A stretch of DNA of 64,000 nucleotides from Bolinopsis microptera (taxonomy: Eukaryota; Ctenophora; Tentaculata; Lobata; Bolinopsidae), in assembly GCF_026151205.1 (NCBI RefSeq), contig NC_087074.1, positions 13,405,742 through 13,469,741 on the forward strand. The letters are read 5' to 3'. The notes beneath the pieces were generated by a model, which searched no databases, was not told where the DNA came from, and saw only the letters and a list, made by a program, of their open reading frames with translations. Every line of letters starts with the position of its first letter. Positions within the stretch are counted from its first letter, which is position 1. Made by a program: the position numbers and the translations under genes. Below are positions 14,301 to 26,478 of this stretch, piece by piece.

Positions 14301-17300
14301 ATAATTATAATCCATAAACACTTCACGCTCAGGGCTAAATAAATGTAATCCCTCAGCTGGCGCTTCGGGATTACATATTAACACAAAACTCGTGCGCTGC
14401 GCGCACTCGTATGTGTTTATCAGATCATCCCGCTAGCGCGGGATGATCTGTTATATAAACCCTTTGCGTGGCGGGTTTATGTTATTATAACCCAATAGTG
14501 CTCGTTTTTATACGATCACAATTGGTTTATATTATATAGAATTTATAAATTATAAAAGGCTTACACACTTTAATTTCTCCGATAATTCCCGGCTAAACTT
14601 AAATAACCACTTATGGAATGTTACAGACATCTATTGTTCTCATATTCCTAGTCAGTTCAATGCATCCAGGGACGGACGTACTGTACATTGGACACACATG
14701 ATTATTCAATATTCATAGTATCCGTCCATCGTCTGACAAAAAGCACCGATTAAAAAGGTCCATGTCTGGTGTTAGACATATTGCTAAGTGGCGCAATGGA
14801 TGTCGAATACATTCATCAGACAAATGGATTGAATCCTTTGAACTGACAGTTTACACATTGGATCCAATGAACACCAGAACCGCGAGCATGTTTTAAGCAA
14901 TAGTGTCTACTGAGAACTGACTCAATTGAAAGTTAATATCATCTTTCTTGGTAGTTTAACTTTCTTTGTTTTTTAATTCAGTGTGTGAAATCCAGAACAC
15001 CATCGATCCCTCTGCTCTCATTTCACGTCTCATTTTATTCAGTACATCACGAACTGAACTTTTTCTTGATTAATTAAACGTTCATATATTTGTCGTAAAA
15101 CTACTGAGAACCAATCAGGACAGCTCATTTCTCCTGCACGTGCGTGTACAAACTGCACGTGCGCGTACACATTGCACGTGCACTTTCATCTCAGCACACT
15201 CTAATATAAACGATTATAAGGTCATACAGAAAATCAATTTTAAGATGGGCCAGGTGTCCTCGTAGTTGATCAACTTCAGTTTTGCATGTACACAGTACAC
15301 CATAATAGACACGGTATACACAACATACCTTACATTCCACATACATTGCACACACACACAATCACCCAGCCTTACCCATGTGCTTTATAATCAGCGCTGA
15401 TCCAGACTAGCTACAAGCCACTTGCTTGTACATTGTACAATGCATGATTTGCTGTGGATTAGCAAAATACTTGTACACTTGGAGTTTATGTAATAAGCAT
15501 TCTCCTCATCACCACGTGACCTGAGTAGCTACCTAAGTCACGTGACCTGGGTAGCTGCTTACCCTGGTAGCATACTTACCTTGTTGAATATACAATACAG
15601 ATTGCGGAGCTGTTATATTGGGTCTTTAGTCTGTGAGGAGAGAGAAGGCTCGAGCTAAGGAGTAAGGACCCTCTCTCTCTCTAGATATAACCCTATATTA
15701 CAGTATGACTCCCTGTTATAACCCTGTCAAGTGATGTTATATTGTTATATCACGGAATGTACGTAATTCTATAATTACCTCCGCACGCGATACAAACGTC
15801 GAGATGTGAAGATAAAGCAGTGGCATTAACCTGTACAGTGTACCGCGCATCATTGGTATGTGGGCTATTCCTGGAATGGTTGATGCTATTGTGGGGTCTT
15901 GCGTAAGAGTGACGTCACGATAACATGCAGAGTGACGTCACTTCAACATAAAGTGTGACGTCAGGACTCAGGTTTATAGCATAAAGAATGGCAAGTCTGT
16001 AGGCAAACAGCTATTCAAACCCACCTTTCATACCAAGCATACCACGTGGTATTGGTATGCTTGGTATTTTAGAAATAGTCTGGGGGGTCTTGCGTAAGAA
16101 TGACGAATAGATTACACGCGGGGTGACGTCACCATAACATAAAGTGTGACGTCAGAGTTGAGATTAAGGTCTGTAGGCGAACACCTGGCCGAGTAAACTC
16201 GTGTGTGTTCTATTAAACTGTTAACTTCTTCTGATCAATAATAAACTGTGGCCTGCTGGCTATTTATTTTGTGACTGGAATGAGTCGAACAAATGATGCT
16301 CCCGATGGCCATTCTTCGTGCTATTTAAGCTTAAAATGGTCACGTTCTAAAAGAAATCTTTTAAAATTCGCTGTAGGTATGGCGCCTGAGAATGGTTCAG
16401 ACGTCTAATTTCAATCGATTAAAATCGCTGATAGCTGATATATGTGATTTATATTATATCTGCTTTGAAGCTAAATCTACGAGTGCTGCGATCAAAGTAA
16501 AGAGATTTATTTTTCTATTTAATTACGTACAAAAGTAGTTTAAAATGGATGTGCGGTTGAATGTATGTTAATTAAGTATTCAACTGAGGAGCATAGACTC
16601 CAACTTTTTACTTTGCCGTGTGATTTTGTTTTGCTAAGCTTTTTAATTTTAAGCCGATTATTTAATATTCGACCGCATTCATCAATAGTTATGATGCTTT
16701 GTTCGAAATCAATCATCCTTTTAATTACCAGTAATTGTAATATCAATTTCACATGGCGCCATGCATCTTTATTTTATTTACGTATATTTTCTTAGTTTTC
16801 ATATGTTCTTTTATAATAAAAATCAATGTGGCATGATTTACAATATTTTCTGTGCCTTCGATTATTCTCCAAAGCGACGGTACAAAATACTGATCCTTAA
16901 ACAACAAATTAATTGATATAGTAATTAGTATGGATCAATCTCGAAATCATCAATTAATTAGTTCATCAATTATCCTATCAATTATATCATTAATTAATTA
17001 TCTCATTATCCCGCAGGAACCAACCCCTCACACCTCGGACCAGACAGGAAGGAACTTGAAAGCGCCCCACATACGGGATATCAAGGGGCAGAGTTTATCA
17101 GGTGTGTTGTACCGTCCTTTGCAGCATGTTTTTAGTTTCGCTTTCACTTTACAGTGTGTTTTTAAGCGTTACTTACAGCATGTTTTTACTTTCACTTTTA
17201 AATTGAGGTTTTTTTTTTCGTCTCTCAGGTGTGTTTTTTGCATGTCTCAAATTTCATTTTCACTCTAAGGTACTAGGCTATTACTTACACTAAGGCCCTC

Positions 17301-20300
17301 ATCCTCGAAGTGCTAAATTTCAAGAGTTGATAATAATTGGTCAATGTAGTTGTACTATTGCAGAAAGTACCTCATACAAATTTCAAGATAACAAATTCCG
17401 TATACAATTCAAATTATTTTTCATGAGGTTCAAATACAAGTCCATATCATACCTCTCAGTTACTAAATTGTAAATTTGTTGCCTCGTTCTATATACTCGT
17501 CTCTTACTCTTAATAATGGCACATGTGCTCTGTACAGATAAGTTTATGATGTGTCTTCACAATTGTTCATTTCATTCACTCACTTGTTCGTTCGTCACTG
17601 CAGTTCTTCTTGGTTATTGTTGCACGCTCTATAAGCATGGTTTCACTTAGGTTTGAGAGACTTTTGCACGAAATGGCCACATCTACCGTATATGCGAACC
17701 CATCGATAAGTATGTCTACACCACATCACAAATTTTTTTGATTACATAATTTCTTTAAAAAGTTGTTTTTATGCCGACTAAAATTTGTAGGAACGCCCTC
17801 TTGGTTCAATGTGGATGCGTGTTCTTGTGTATGTACAATGTAACTGTGTATATTATCTTATTATAATATCCTGTTCAGCAGATAGTGGTTTCATTAACGA
17901 TGATCAGACTAAGGAAGATTCAGGGATCCTCGAGGTTTGAACGATTACTTTCTCTTTCACTTTCATTTTCACTTTCAGTCGGAGCTTCATTTGCTATCAA
18001 TTCCTCATTTTAAACTTTTCTTACTCTTTAGTTGGTAAGTGAGGATGACGACACAGACTCAACACAGTTTCACAGATACCTCATGGCGCGTAGTGTAGCG
18101 GTAAGTGCGACCTGTGATCCTCTTTATCTTTCTAAATATAGCGTTTTTTATTTTCAGGGGAATTTTGAACACATTTTTCAAAAATGTAACTTTTTTAATG
18201 TTCTTCATGAACTTTATGCATGTTTAATAATTATAAATTCATAGGTTTAAAACTTGTTTAACTCAGCCGGACGAATTAGCGCCCCAAGCAGACACCCCAC
18301 CCTCAACCCCACACGTGGAGAAGAGAGCTAAACCCCCGGACACCCCCAACAGAAACCACGAACCCCGAAACGACTCCCATTCTTCTCACAGTCACCACCA
18401 GGTTTAGTTACTTACAATTGGGTACTTAAGAGGCATTATGAGCGTTGTTTTAATGAATTCGTTCCACAACTTTATATTGTTACTGACACTGTAACTGACC
18501 AATTATTGACACGTAAGATGGTATGACAACATGCAATAAGATCATTTCTTATGACAAAAGTTCCAGAACTTTCTAACAATTGGTCTCTTGAGAAGCAGAG
18601 CATCCCACAGTCTCGCACTATGAGACAATAAGTGTAAGGGTCGCCTTTTAGGACGCTGGTTTTATTTGTTAGTGCAAGTACGAGTATACAATTATCGGTG
18701 ATAGAAGTTTAAGTCCATAATATACTTAGAATGATCTTATAATCACAGCTGGTCAGAATTTAATGTGTGGTACATAATAGGAATGTTGTTGTTTGATACC
18801 ATGGTTGAAATGAGGCTGGCTAATCTTTAACTATTCGAATTTAAAAGATGAAAACTTCGACAAAATTCTCGTTAATATAATGTTTTGTTAAAAATAGGCC
18901 TCAGTTATGTTACCCCTGTCCTTATTGTTGGTCGTTATTCTGAAATGAAATTAAACCATATTAGCGACAAGAGAAACGCCATTAAATATCAAAGCTTTGT
19001 TAGCTCTGACAATTATATATCTGGCCATTATTCTGCACTCTGCTTTTGTCAAAAAAATTTTGAACAGTGAGAAAAATTTGTTTTACAAAAAACATAGTGG
19101 CAGCGTTCTTTACGAGACCTTCTACAAAGGCTTTTTTATAAACGTCCCTAAAATATCTGGAGCCTTAGTTTAACTTATATGACTACAAATTGTAAAGCTC
19201 TGAAGACTGAATAATAATTCGCATCACAATTCGTTTTATTTCGGACAATTTGTTTTGAACTCTGTCTGCTCCAACCTCATATGTAACATGTGGCTGTCCT
19301 GTGGCACTTGCGGCACTAATATGTGGCACTTGCAGCACTTATATGTGGCACTTGCGGCACTATTATATGTAATATGCGGCACTTGCACAATTAAGTGAGA
19401 CACATTTGTGGCATTGTTATTTGGTATTAGACTATACACTAGTACCATAATATGCAGTATATATTAAAGTCACTTTTGTGACCTAAACTACTGTTGAGCT
19501 CTATCATGCAATAAGAGCTCAACTTCTAAAACTATTAACAGCGTGGAAAAAGTATGAGATGCTTTTGTAGATATTCAAAACCTATTACGCAATTAAATTG
19601 GTAATTAAGGGCATACAGAAGGTATTCTGCAGACACAATTTCACCCCCAAACGATTTTAAGAATTTTAAGTCATCTGAACATATGAACTTATTCCGAAAC
19701 GTATCCATGTTTCTTCTTATAAGTTTAATCGCTAAAGATATAGTCACAAAAATTAATGCTCGTTGCATTAATTAAGAGCAAAGGAAGATCAAGAAATACT
19801 TCAGCAAAATACAAACTTTCAGTTTCACAAACTAGTGGACAAATTTCAAAAGTAGACACAGCATCGATCACTAGTTAGTAGTTATACGATTACAACAACT
19901 ATATCTCAATTAGCAAGTGCCAAATATTACTTATTATGATAATGCCTCAAGTGCCACATGTTAGTGCCGCAAGTGCTACATGTTACATATCATGATAGTG
20001 CCGCAAGTGCCACATGTTAGTGCCGCAAGTGCCGCTTGTTAGTGCCGCAAGTGCCATAGCGCCGCATTTACGTAATAAGGTCGGCTCCAGAAGGATCGCC
20101 AATACATCGCTACTAAGCCTGGTTAACATATGATTTAAGTGGCATATCTTATGCTAGTGCATCTTGGTCACGGAATTCAATGTCCTACAACGACTGTTGT
20201 CATACTGTGTTTTTGGGTAGGCCGTCTATACGGCGTATGATACGACGTATTATGCTCATTTGTTAAGTATTGTACTCATTTGTTAAGTATTATGCTCATT

Positions 20301-23300
20301 TGTTAAGTATTATGCTCATTTGTCAAGTATTATGCTCATTTGTTAAGTTTTATGCTCATTTGTTAAGTATTATGCTCATTTGTTTAGTATTATGCTCATT
20401 TGTTTAGTATTATGCTCATCTGTTGTGTTTTTATTTTAAGATCGACTGTTGGTACTAATAAAAGACTTGAATGAATGCAAGAATAAAGACTCGAAACTTT
20501 CTAGTTTAACAAGTATAAACGGCCCAAACGATTATTATCAGCTTCTGAATTTCCGTGACGTTATGCTATTATGGCCACAAGTGAGACCTGAACAAACTCA
20601 GTGACAAACTCAATGACAAACTCAGTGACGAACTCAGTGACAAACTCAGTGCCGAACTCAGTGACAAAGTCAATGACAAACTCAGTGACGAACTCAGTGA
20701 CGAACTCAATGACAAACTCAGTGACAAAGTCAATGACAAACTCAGTGACGAACTCAGTGACGAACTCAATGACAAACTCAGTGACGAACTCAATGACAAA
20801 CTCAGTGACGAACTCAGTGACAAACTCAGTGACTGATTTAGTAACTCAGCTGTCCTTATTCTCACATTACTCATTGTCTCAGGAGCACGAGCCGAGTATG
20901 TCCGCTGGAGCGTCGTCAAGTAACATTTCCTGTGAGAGTATCTCCCCCTCCCCCACCAGTAAGTAATCTCCCCTCCCCCACCAGTAAGTAATCTCCCCTT
21001 CCCCACCAGTAAGTCATCTCCCCCTCCCCCACCAGTAAGTCATCTCCCCCTCCCCCACCAGTAAGTAATCTCCTCTTCCCCTACCAGTAAGCCATCTCCC
21101 ACTCCCCTCCAGTAAGCCATCTCAGATAACGTTAATTAACGTTAATTAACCTAATTGACCGAGGCTGCACGATTTAATCAAACCGAATGTTACTTAGTTC
21201 AAGGATCGTTATTTTTTAAAAGTTCGTTAATTTTATTAATTATGACAACCCATTTTCAGTGATAAAAGCGAACACGAAAGACAGAACAATATTTGGAGAA
21301 CTGTCGATAGGTCTCGTTTTCAACGACCAAGTCAGCACGCTCGATGTTCACATAAACGAAGCTAGGAATCTCACCGGCGTCGACGGAAATCCTCCTAATT
21401 GGTGGGTAATGTGAAACACAAGGAAATATTTTTGTTTTTATCCTTGTATAATGACTCGTTACTTACGTATTGTTTATTTTTTCTTCTGGTAATTTCCTGG
21501 CCGTTTTAATCTTTCGTGATCCGCTTCACAAGCTGTGTCCTGTAATTAAAACTGAATGTATGTGTAAGTCATTTTACATAATATGATAATATGTCTGATC
21601 ACGTGACTACCTTCTATCTATAGACATACTCGGTAATTATGTAATTATGTAATTATCCACTTATCGTTATACTATTGTCGTAATTCCGGAATAATTAACT
21701 TATTATAGTCATACTGGTCAGGGGGTTCCTGAATGATAAATCGCTGAATTGAATTTTTCAACTTAACTGTGTTATGATATGAGCGCTTGAGTAGACTGAC
21801 TACTCCGCAAGCGTTACCCAGACTAGGAATACTTACAATATAATATAGTAAGATAATGTTTCAAACCGAGACTACAACATAACTTGCGCTTGTGAGACAT
21901 ACAAATTCAACATTATCCTTTGATATGGTGACCACTTCCTGTATTCTTCAGGGAGCACCCTTTAGTGAGGTTCCAAACCCTAACATTACAATAATTACAC
22001 CGAGTGTAAGTAATTAACTAATTGCAACACTGCAACAGTACTTACTGTAACCCTTACACTGACCACGCAAATGGGAGTATAATTACAGATAAACGCTGCG
22101 TGTAGCGGCAACTACCTGCCAGTCTCTCAACTAACTGTGTAACGTCTGTAAATGGCCGTGTAGCAGGGAGTTGGCTTGTTTAATGATCCTGGCCAGCATG
22201 TCCTAGTTAGGAGATTGGCCACAGGACAGTTAGGATTGTCTATTAAAGGGCTTATTAAGGGCTTGTAGAATGTAGATCTGGTTATTAATCTTCTGGGATG
22301 TTGCCATGGAATATGAATTATATTCGTCTTTATGCAATTAAAGATGGCTCATTGGTTGAGTCACTTTGCATTGAACTATTGAAGTGACTGAAAAGCAAAA
22401 AATCACAAATACAAGAGAACCTCTTAGCACAGTAATATTGTTCACAAAGTAAACTTGACTAATATAGTCTAAAGATGTAGGTCCCTCTTACTTACTGATA
22501 TTCAAACAAATCTATAACAAGACCCTAACTTTGTTACTTTTTACTGAATGAAGCATTACTTATGAGACCAGAGTCCTGACATTATTTTATTTCAGCTATG
22601 TGAAAACGTATCTGTTACCGGACAGAAGTAAGACTGCTAAACGGAAAACAAAAACGAAGAAAAGAGCAACTAATCCCGTGTTTAACGAGGTAGGCAACTT
22701 ATTTCTCCTTATTATATTAGTATATATTATAATTAGTATATATGTTACAGTGCATCACACTTCGTATCACATGGCACTTCATATTTCTCTAAACGGAACT
22801 TTTAAGTGTTAAAGTTGTACTTGCTGCTGAAATTCCTTCTTTTATTTTTATTGTTCTTTATTAACAATAGCTTGAGTTAATGTAACAAATAACTTGAGTT
22901 AATGTAACAAAAAGAATATTTAAACGAACACATCATCAAAGCGCATAACATTATTTTCTTTTGAATACTATAGCTAGCTAAGACTTACCCGTCCCACGGC
23001 AAGGATTCCACTGTTGACTGTTGCAGTTATTAACAATAGCTTATGACTTCGTTACTGTAGCAAAAATAATGAATGAACGCTCCAACATAACATTATTGTC
23101 TTTTGAATACCAGCTAGCTAAATAACTTTATAACATTCCACTGTCGCAGTTTGAAAGGTGGAAAAGTATGAACCTGCTCAGTCGAAACTGGCATCATGAT
23201 CAATTAGACCACCAATTAAACCACTTACTGTTGGCCGATTAAAAAACTTTTCTTATTCTGCTTAGTCAGACCAGTCCAATACCTCTAACTGGTTTTTTGA

Positions 23301-26300
23301 TTAAGTGATTCGTAAATTAACGCTAACGAGCCCACGGAATTTTCAAAATATTTAATAGATTGAAATATATTAATGGATTTGTAGTCGCTAGAGTATATTC
23401 TTGCGAAAATAAATAAAAATAAGTAATTCTATATAACACAAGTTGTCGATCAGTTCATAAATATCATCCTCCAGGCTCCACTTTCCCTAACTTTCCCTAA
23501 GTTTGGCTGATTAAATTAGAAATATGAGTTATACCGAGCAGACAATGTCTAAATCTTCGATTAACTCTGCCTGCCCAGACGTTCTCACTGATGAGTCTGT
23601 TAAATCTGTTGCATTCCCACGGAATGTAAGGAATTCGATACTCAACAGCAGACAGGATATCTGTGAAAGCAGACTCCGCGCCGGTCGCGGTCATTGCCTT
23701 AGAGGAATTTACCAAGTTGCAATTAGGACATAAATTTGAACAAGATTCGTATTTTAGAGTCACCGACTTCCGGATTTCCAATTCAAACAACGGTCGGTGT
23801 ACTTTTGGTAACCAAAGTCGGACAAAAGTCGTGTTACACCTGTTGAAATGTGGCTGTTTTCAGCCTAACAGTGTCTGTTGGTTATTTCCAGCTAAATACT
23901 TCACACTGAGTATTTACACACATAGCACAGCATTAACAGAAATCAACCTGCCAGTCCTAAAGAACAAACTTATGTTGAAGTACATTACTACTACATCTTA
24001 TTAAACTCTCCCCAGATATTCCAATACAAAGCGCCCTCAATGGAAGATCTGTGTAGCATGACACTTTGGTTAACAGTGTGGGACACGAGGCAGCTAGGGC
24101 ACAACATGTTCCTGGGAGAGGTGCGGATACAACTAGATAGTATCCAGATCACAACACTAACCCCCACCTGGTGGCAACTCAAGCACCTGGTCAGAACCAT
24201 ACTTATGTTATTTTATGAGGGATATTTTCTTTTGTTTGTCATAAATATGTGTAAAATGCAAGATTTTGATGCGGTTTTGAATAAGTTAAGAACAATGCAT
24301 CACCATTTTGTGATATCGATATGTTCACTATTCATCTTGTAAGATAGCAAGTTGAGTGATAGTCATCAATCACACATTGACAATCTGTCAAATCATGCAT
24401 CATCTCTCGATAATAGGCTCTAATATACAGTCATTGTGACATGCACTGTATAATTACTGTTAACGAAGCGGCTGATCAGGCACTGGCTATTGAATGTACA
24501 CCATTTATCAGCGGTTAATGAGCCTTTTTGTATTGTCAATATACTGACTCATGACGATCTCCATTCACGGTATTCATTAGGAATGCTGTCATCCACATAT
24601 TACCCCGACCTATGAGGTCATCTTTTATGAGGAGCTTACTTGCTATCATTTAAATTTCCTATCGCGAATTGAAGTTCAAATCGGAACTGTTTCAGGAAGA
24701 TTCCCATTTCCGGGGTTCCATTCTCTTGGGACTAATGTACTGTCCATCACCGGATGACAAGAAAAAGAAGAAAACATGCCTGAAACTCAAAGTAGTGGAG
24801 GCAAGAGATTTACCTCTGATGGACAATAACCGCACTAACCCTTATGCTGCACTGTGAGTATGCTCAGCGATCCTATACTTAATTACTATTTTCTCGTTCT
24901 AGGCATATGATACACGATGTAGTTGTGGTCGTTGACTTGTGGCAAGGTATATTGGTCGCACTTAGGCGATCGAGTAAATTTTACGTAACGCGCAATAACT
25001 AATTTATGTTAAAATTTAGAGCCATCTACTGTTTTCGATAACATCAATGCATAGTGTACTGTACGTGCGCTGCGCGCGTTCTATCAATGAGGGCTATTGT
25101 TAGCCAAAATTGAGAGAAATTGTAGACATACAGAACGTAAAGATCTGTCTACAATGTCTAACATTTTCATTTCACTTGATGACTTAAGAAAAACACGCTG
25201 GAGCCTCGTGATCGTTTATTGAATTAGTTCCTCGGACGTCAATGAATAGGTAGGTAGGTATACTGTATAGGTCAGACTAGTACCATAACGTCAGCTCTAA
25301 TCATGAGTTATCATGAGTTGTCTGGAATTTCAGATTATTTATAATAAAAAATCAAAATTACAATTTGTCTAATAGTTTTATTCCAATAGGTATTTGATAC
25401 CAAAGACCGAGTCCAAAGACCACAAGTATAAACTGCAGATGAAGAAAAATACTGTTAATCCGAAATGGAATGCCGAAGTGAACTTCAATTGCTTGGATTC
25501 AGCCGAAATTGATGATAACGGAATAGAGATTCAGATGCTTCATTTAGGAAAGGTATGGCTATAGCCTAACCTATATAATTTATAAGATCTTATTTAAATC
25601 TTAAAATTTAGGATTCTATTGTATGTTAATCAAATGACCGCTAATACAAAATATCGATTATGAAGTGATACAATTTGTCCTTTATTCGCTGAACAGTGAA
25701 CAAGTTGATAATATCATTGTTCTAAGGTTGAAAAGCAGAAGCAATGTGTTCTGATAGGTGTGGTCAGACTCTGTCAACACAAGATCAACATCAATTCAGC
25801 TCTAGATGGACGAGGCATCGAGGTAACACACCAATACACCACTAACCATTTTACATTGTGCTAGTCAAAATTCTGCAGCCTAGGATGTATCTTCTAGATT
25901 GCATTCAGCTTTACACTATTAGATTTTTCATTTGCCTCATAACTACATTAGAATTGGACGATGTGAAATGAAAATAGACGTCCCCGCAATTTCATATGAC
26001 TTAAGACAGCTAGAAGATCTCAACCATATATGTTTTAAATACTTAGGTCATGAAAGTATAAGTCAGACATTTTAAGTCATTGAACAGCGTTAGATATTCG
26101 ATACTATAAAGCTACATTCATGCTTAATTTGCTCATTGATTGTGAGACAGCTTGAATATACATGGATCATGATCAGTTACGGTTAGTTATATAATACAGT
26201 TATAAGTATACGTCTTATATGTAATGTATAGTATACACCAAAATAGACGTCATATTCAAGATGTCTATTCAAGCTGTCTCACAATCAATGAGCATGAATG

Positions 26301-26478
26301 TAGCTTTATAGTATCGGATATCTAACGCTGTTCAATGACTTAAACTGTTAAAATGTCTGACTATTTTCATGGCCTAAATATCTAACAAAAGACCCACCAG
26401 GTTTTACATTGGAAAGAAGCGCTCTCAAAGCCAGGAGTTTGGGTCGAAAAATGGCATAATCTACGGAGTTGGGAATGA
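8343..26478 (+). CDS. Synaptotagmin-like / rabphilin-like protein: Rab-binding zinc finger plus tandem C2 domains
   Basis: Multi-exon gene; known relatives bind Rab GTPases on secretory vesicles and tether them to the plasma membrane. Exons read by splice sites and phase: 8343-9393, 9636-9741, 9962-10168, 10441-10556, 11135-11238, 11544-11936, 17016-17101, about 17879-17934, 18032-18100, 18267-18401, 20883-20958, 21260-21401, 22596-22689, 24016-24189, 24695-24852, 25390-25552, 25727-25821, 26401-26478 (stop TGA). Exon 1 encodes about 350 low-complexity acidic residues. Exons 2-3 encode the Rab-binding helix (LLELGFLTEEEKAKLQKVL) and an eight-Cys finger (CPLC...CPVPAC...VCNSC...WICLLC). Exon 6 is Pro-rich with KLPEPKS repeats. 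The C2A domain spans exons 12-14 (YLLPD, ending WWQLKHL) and C2B spans exons 15-18 (ending WVEKWHNL). The second loop-1 Asp and the loop-3 Asp residues are mostly replaced in both C2 domains, so calcium-independent lipid or protein binding is likely. The long extension before the finger is unusual for Slp proteins. Exon 8's start and the middle linker joins are the least certain. Confidence 0.85.
10970..11112. repeat. GTACACTGGTG minisatellite before an exon
   Basis: Imperfect repeats of ACTCGTACACTGGTGTACC-type units (about 17-18 bases, with GTGCACTGGTGCACC variants) lie in the intron that ends at the acceptor before 11135. The array stops about 20 bases before that exon. Open frames across it are repeat translations, not genes. 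Confidence 0.85.
11610..11692 (+). repeat. 21-bp in-frame coding repeat (KLPEPKS)
   Basis: Within exon 11544-11936 of the synaptotagmin-like gene a 21-base unit occurs four times and encodes KLPEPKH/KLPEPKS. It is followed by looser repeats encoding NHVTPEP/NHVTS motifs with frequent CACGTGA at DNA level. The unit length keeps the frame, consistent with a coding linker that expands by slippage or unequal exchange. Confidence 0.9.
13922..14008. promoter_or_regulatory. Cluster of five CACGTG palindromes
   Basis: Five CACGTG hexamers lie in under 90 bases of intron sequence. CACGTG is the canonical E-box bound by bHLH-ZIP factors such as Myc/Max and USF families. The spacing is irregular, so it is not simply a tandem repeat. 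Whether it is bound is unknown; a second, weaker group (TGCACGTGCG forms) lies at 15136-15180. Confidence 0.4.
15909..16155. promoter_or_regulatory. Duplicated segment with five TGACGTCA sites
   Basis: Two related segments, about 15893-15990 and 16083-16165, both begin GGGGTCTTGCGTAAGA and carry GTGACGTCAC or GTGACGTCAG, giving five CRE-type octamers (TGACGTCA) in all. Between them is a palindromic block around 16037-16065 (TACCAAGCATACCACGTGG and its complement). CREB/ATF-type factors bind TGACGTCA. The regular layout could equally be a repeat-element remnant. Confidence 0.4.
19288..20056. repeat. Inverted arrays of GTGGCACTTGCGGCACT
   Basis: Four to five copies of TATGTGGCACTTGCGGCACTA-like units at 19288-19390 are matched on the opposite strand by five copies of TAGTGCCGCAAGTGCCACATG at about 19935-20056. 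An AT-rich spacer of roughly 550 bases separates the two arrays. A transcript across it could fold into a long hairpin. The whole structure lies inside the 18402-20882 intron and resembles a foldback element with internally repetitive arms; no target duplication is clear. Confidence 0.75.
20250..20425. repeat. 20-bp tandem repeat
   Basis: About nine copies of TATTATGCTCATTTGTTAAG with a few substitutions, in the same intron of the synaptotagmin-like gene. No coding role is visible. Confidence 0.92.
20594..20834. repeat. 12-bp minisatellite
   Basis: About twenty copies of a 12-base unit (GACAAACTCAGT and variants GACGAACTCAGT, GACAAAGTCAAT). Because the unit is a multiple of three, both strands stay open and give artificial Ser/Leu-rich or MTNSVTNS reading frames. 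It ends about 50 bases before the acceptor of the exon at 20883. Confidence 0.95.
20940..21125 (+). repeat. 25-26-bp repeat that copies a 5' splice site
   Basis: Seven or so units of 25-26 bases, each containing CCCCCACCA followed by GTAAGT. The first unit straddles the end of exon 20883-20958, so its CCA|GTAAGT is the real donor; the later units place further copies of the same exon end and donor inside the intron. The last two copies have decayed to GTAAGC. Confidence 0.9.
22862..23156. repeat. Imperfect tandem duplication in intron
   Basis: Two diverged copies of a segment of about 130-170 bases share AACAATAGCTT, CATAACATTATT, CTTTTGAATAC, AGCTAGCTAA and ATTCCACTGT in the same order. They lie in the intron between the second and third C2A exons. 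The first also contains a short direct repeat, CTTGAGTTAATGTAACAAA, present twice. Confidence 0.7.
26043..26376. mobile_element. 334-bp foldback element / MITE
   Basis: Inverted arms of about 105 bases (left from TTAGGTCATGAAA at 26043, right ending TTTCATGGCCTAA at 26376) flank an AT-rich centre of about 120 bases. The arms share TCAGACATTTTAA, TGACTTAA, CGCTGTTCAATGA and GCTGTCTCACAATCAATGAG. There is no coding capacity. The right end is only 24 bases upstream of the last exon of the synaptotagmin-like gene, so the element almost touches the branch-point region. Confidence 0.85.

Larger units (their letters stand above)
11937..17015. other. Large intron of the synaptotagmin-like gene
   Basis: A 5.1-kb intron with no exon that I recognise. 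It holds GC-rich inverted segments at about 13684-14530 (ATCATCCCGC/GCGGGATGAT, TAAACCCGGCCCGC-like pieces, and a perfect ATCATCCCGCTAGCGCGGGATGAT-type palindrome centred near 14437), which look like a degraded foldback or MITE insertion. It also contains clusters of CACGTG and TGACGTCA palindromes, listed separately. Confidence 0.6.

Noticed and set aside
20569-21006. Ser/Leu-rich and MTNSVTNS open frames on both strands
   Set aside because: A 12-bp tandem repeat stays open in several frames; no family resemblance and no independent support.
23497-24004. Open frames in the intron before the third C2A exon
   Set aside because: Several short overlapping frames on both strands with no domain and no matching splice phases.
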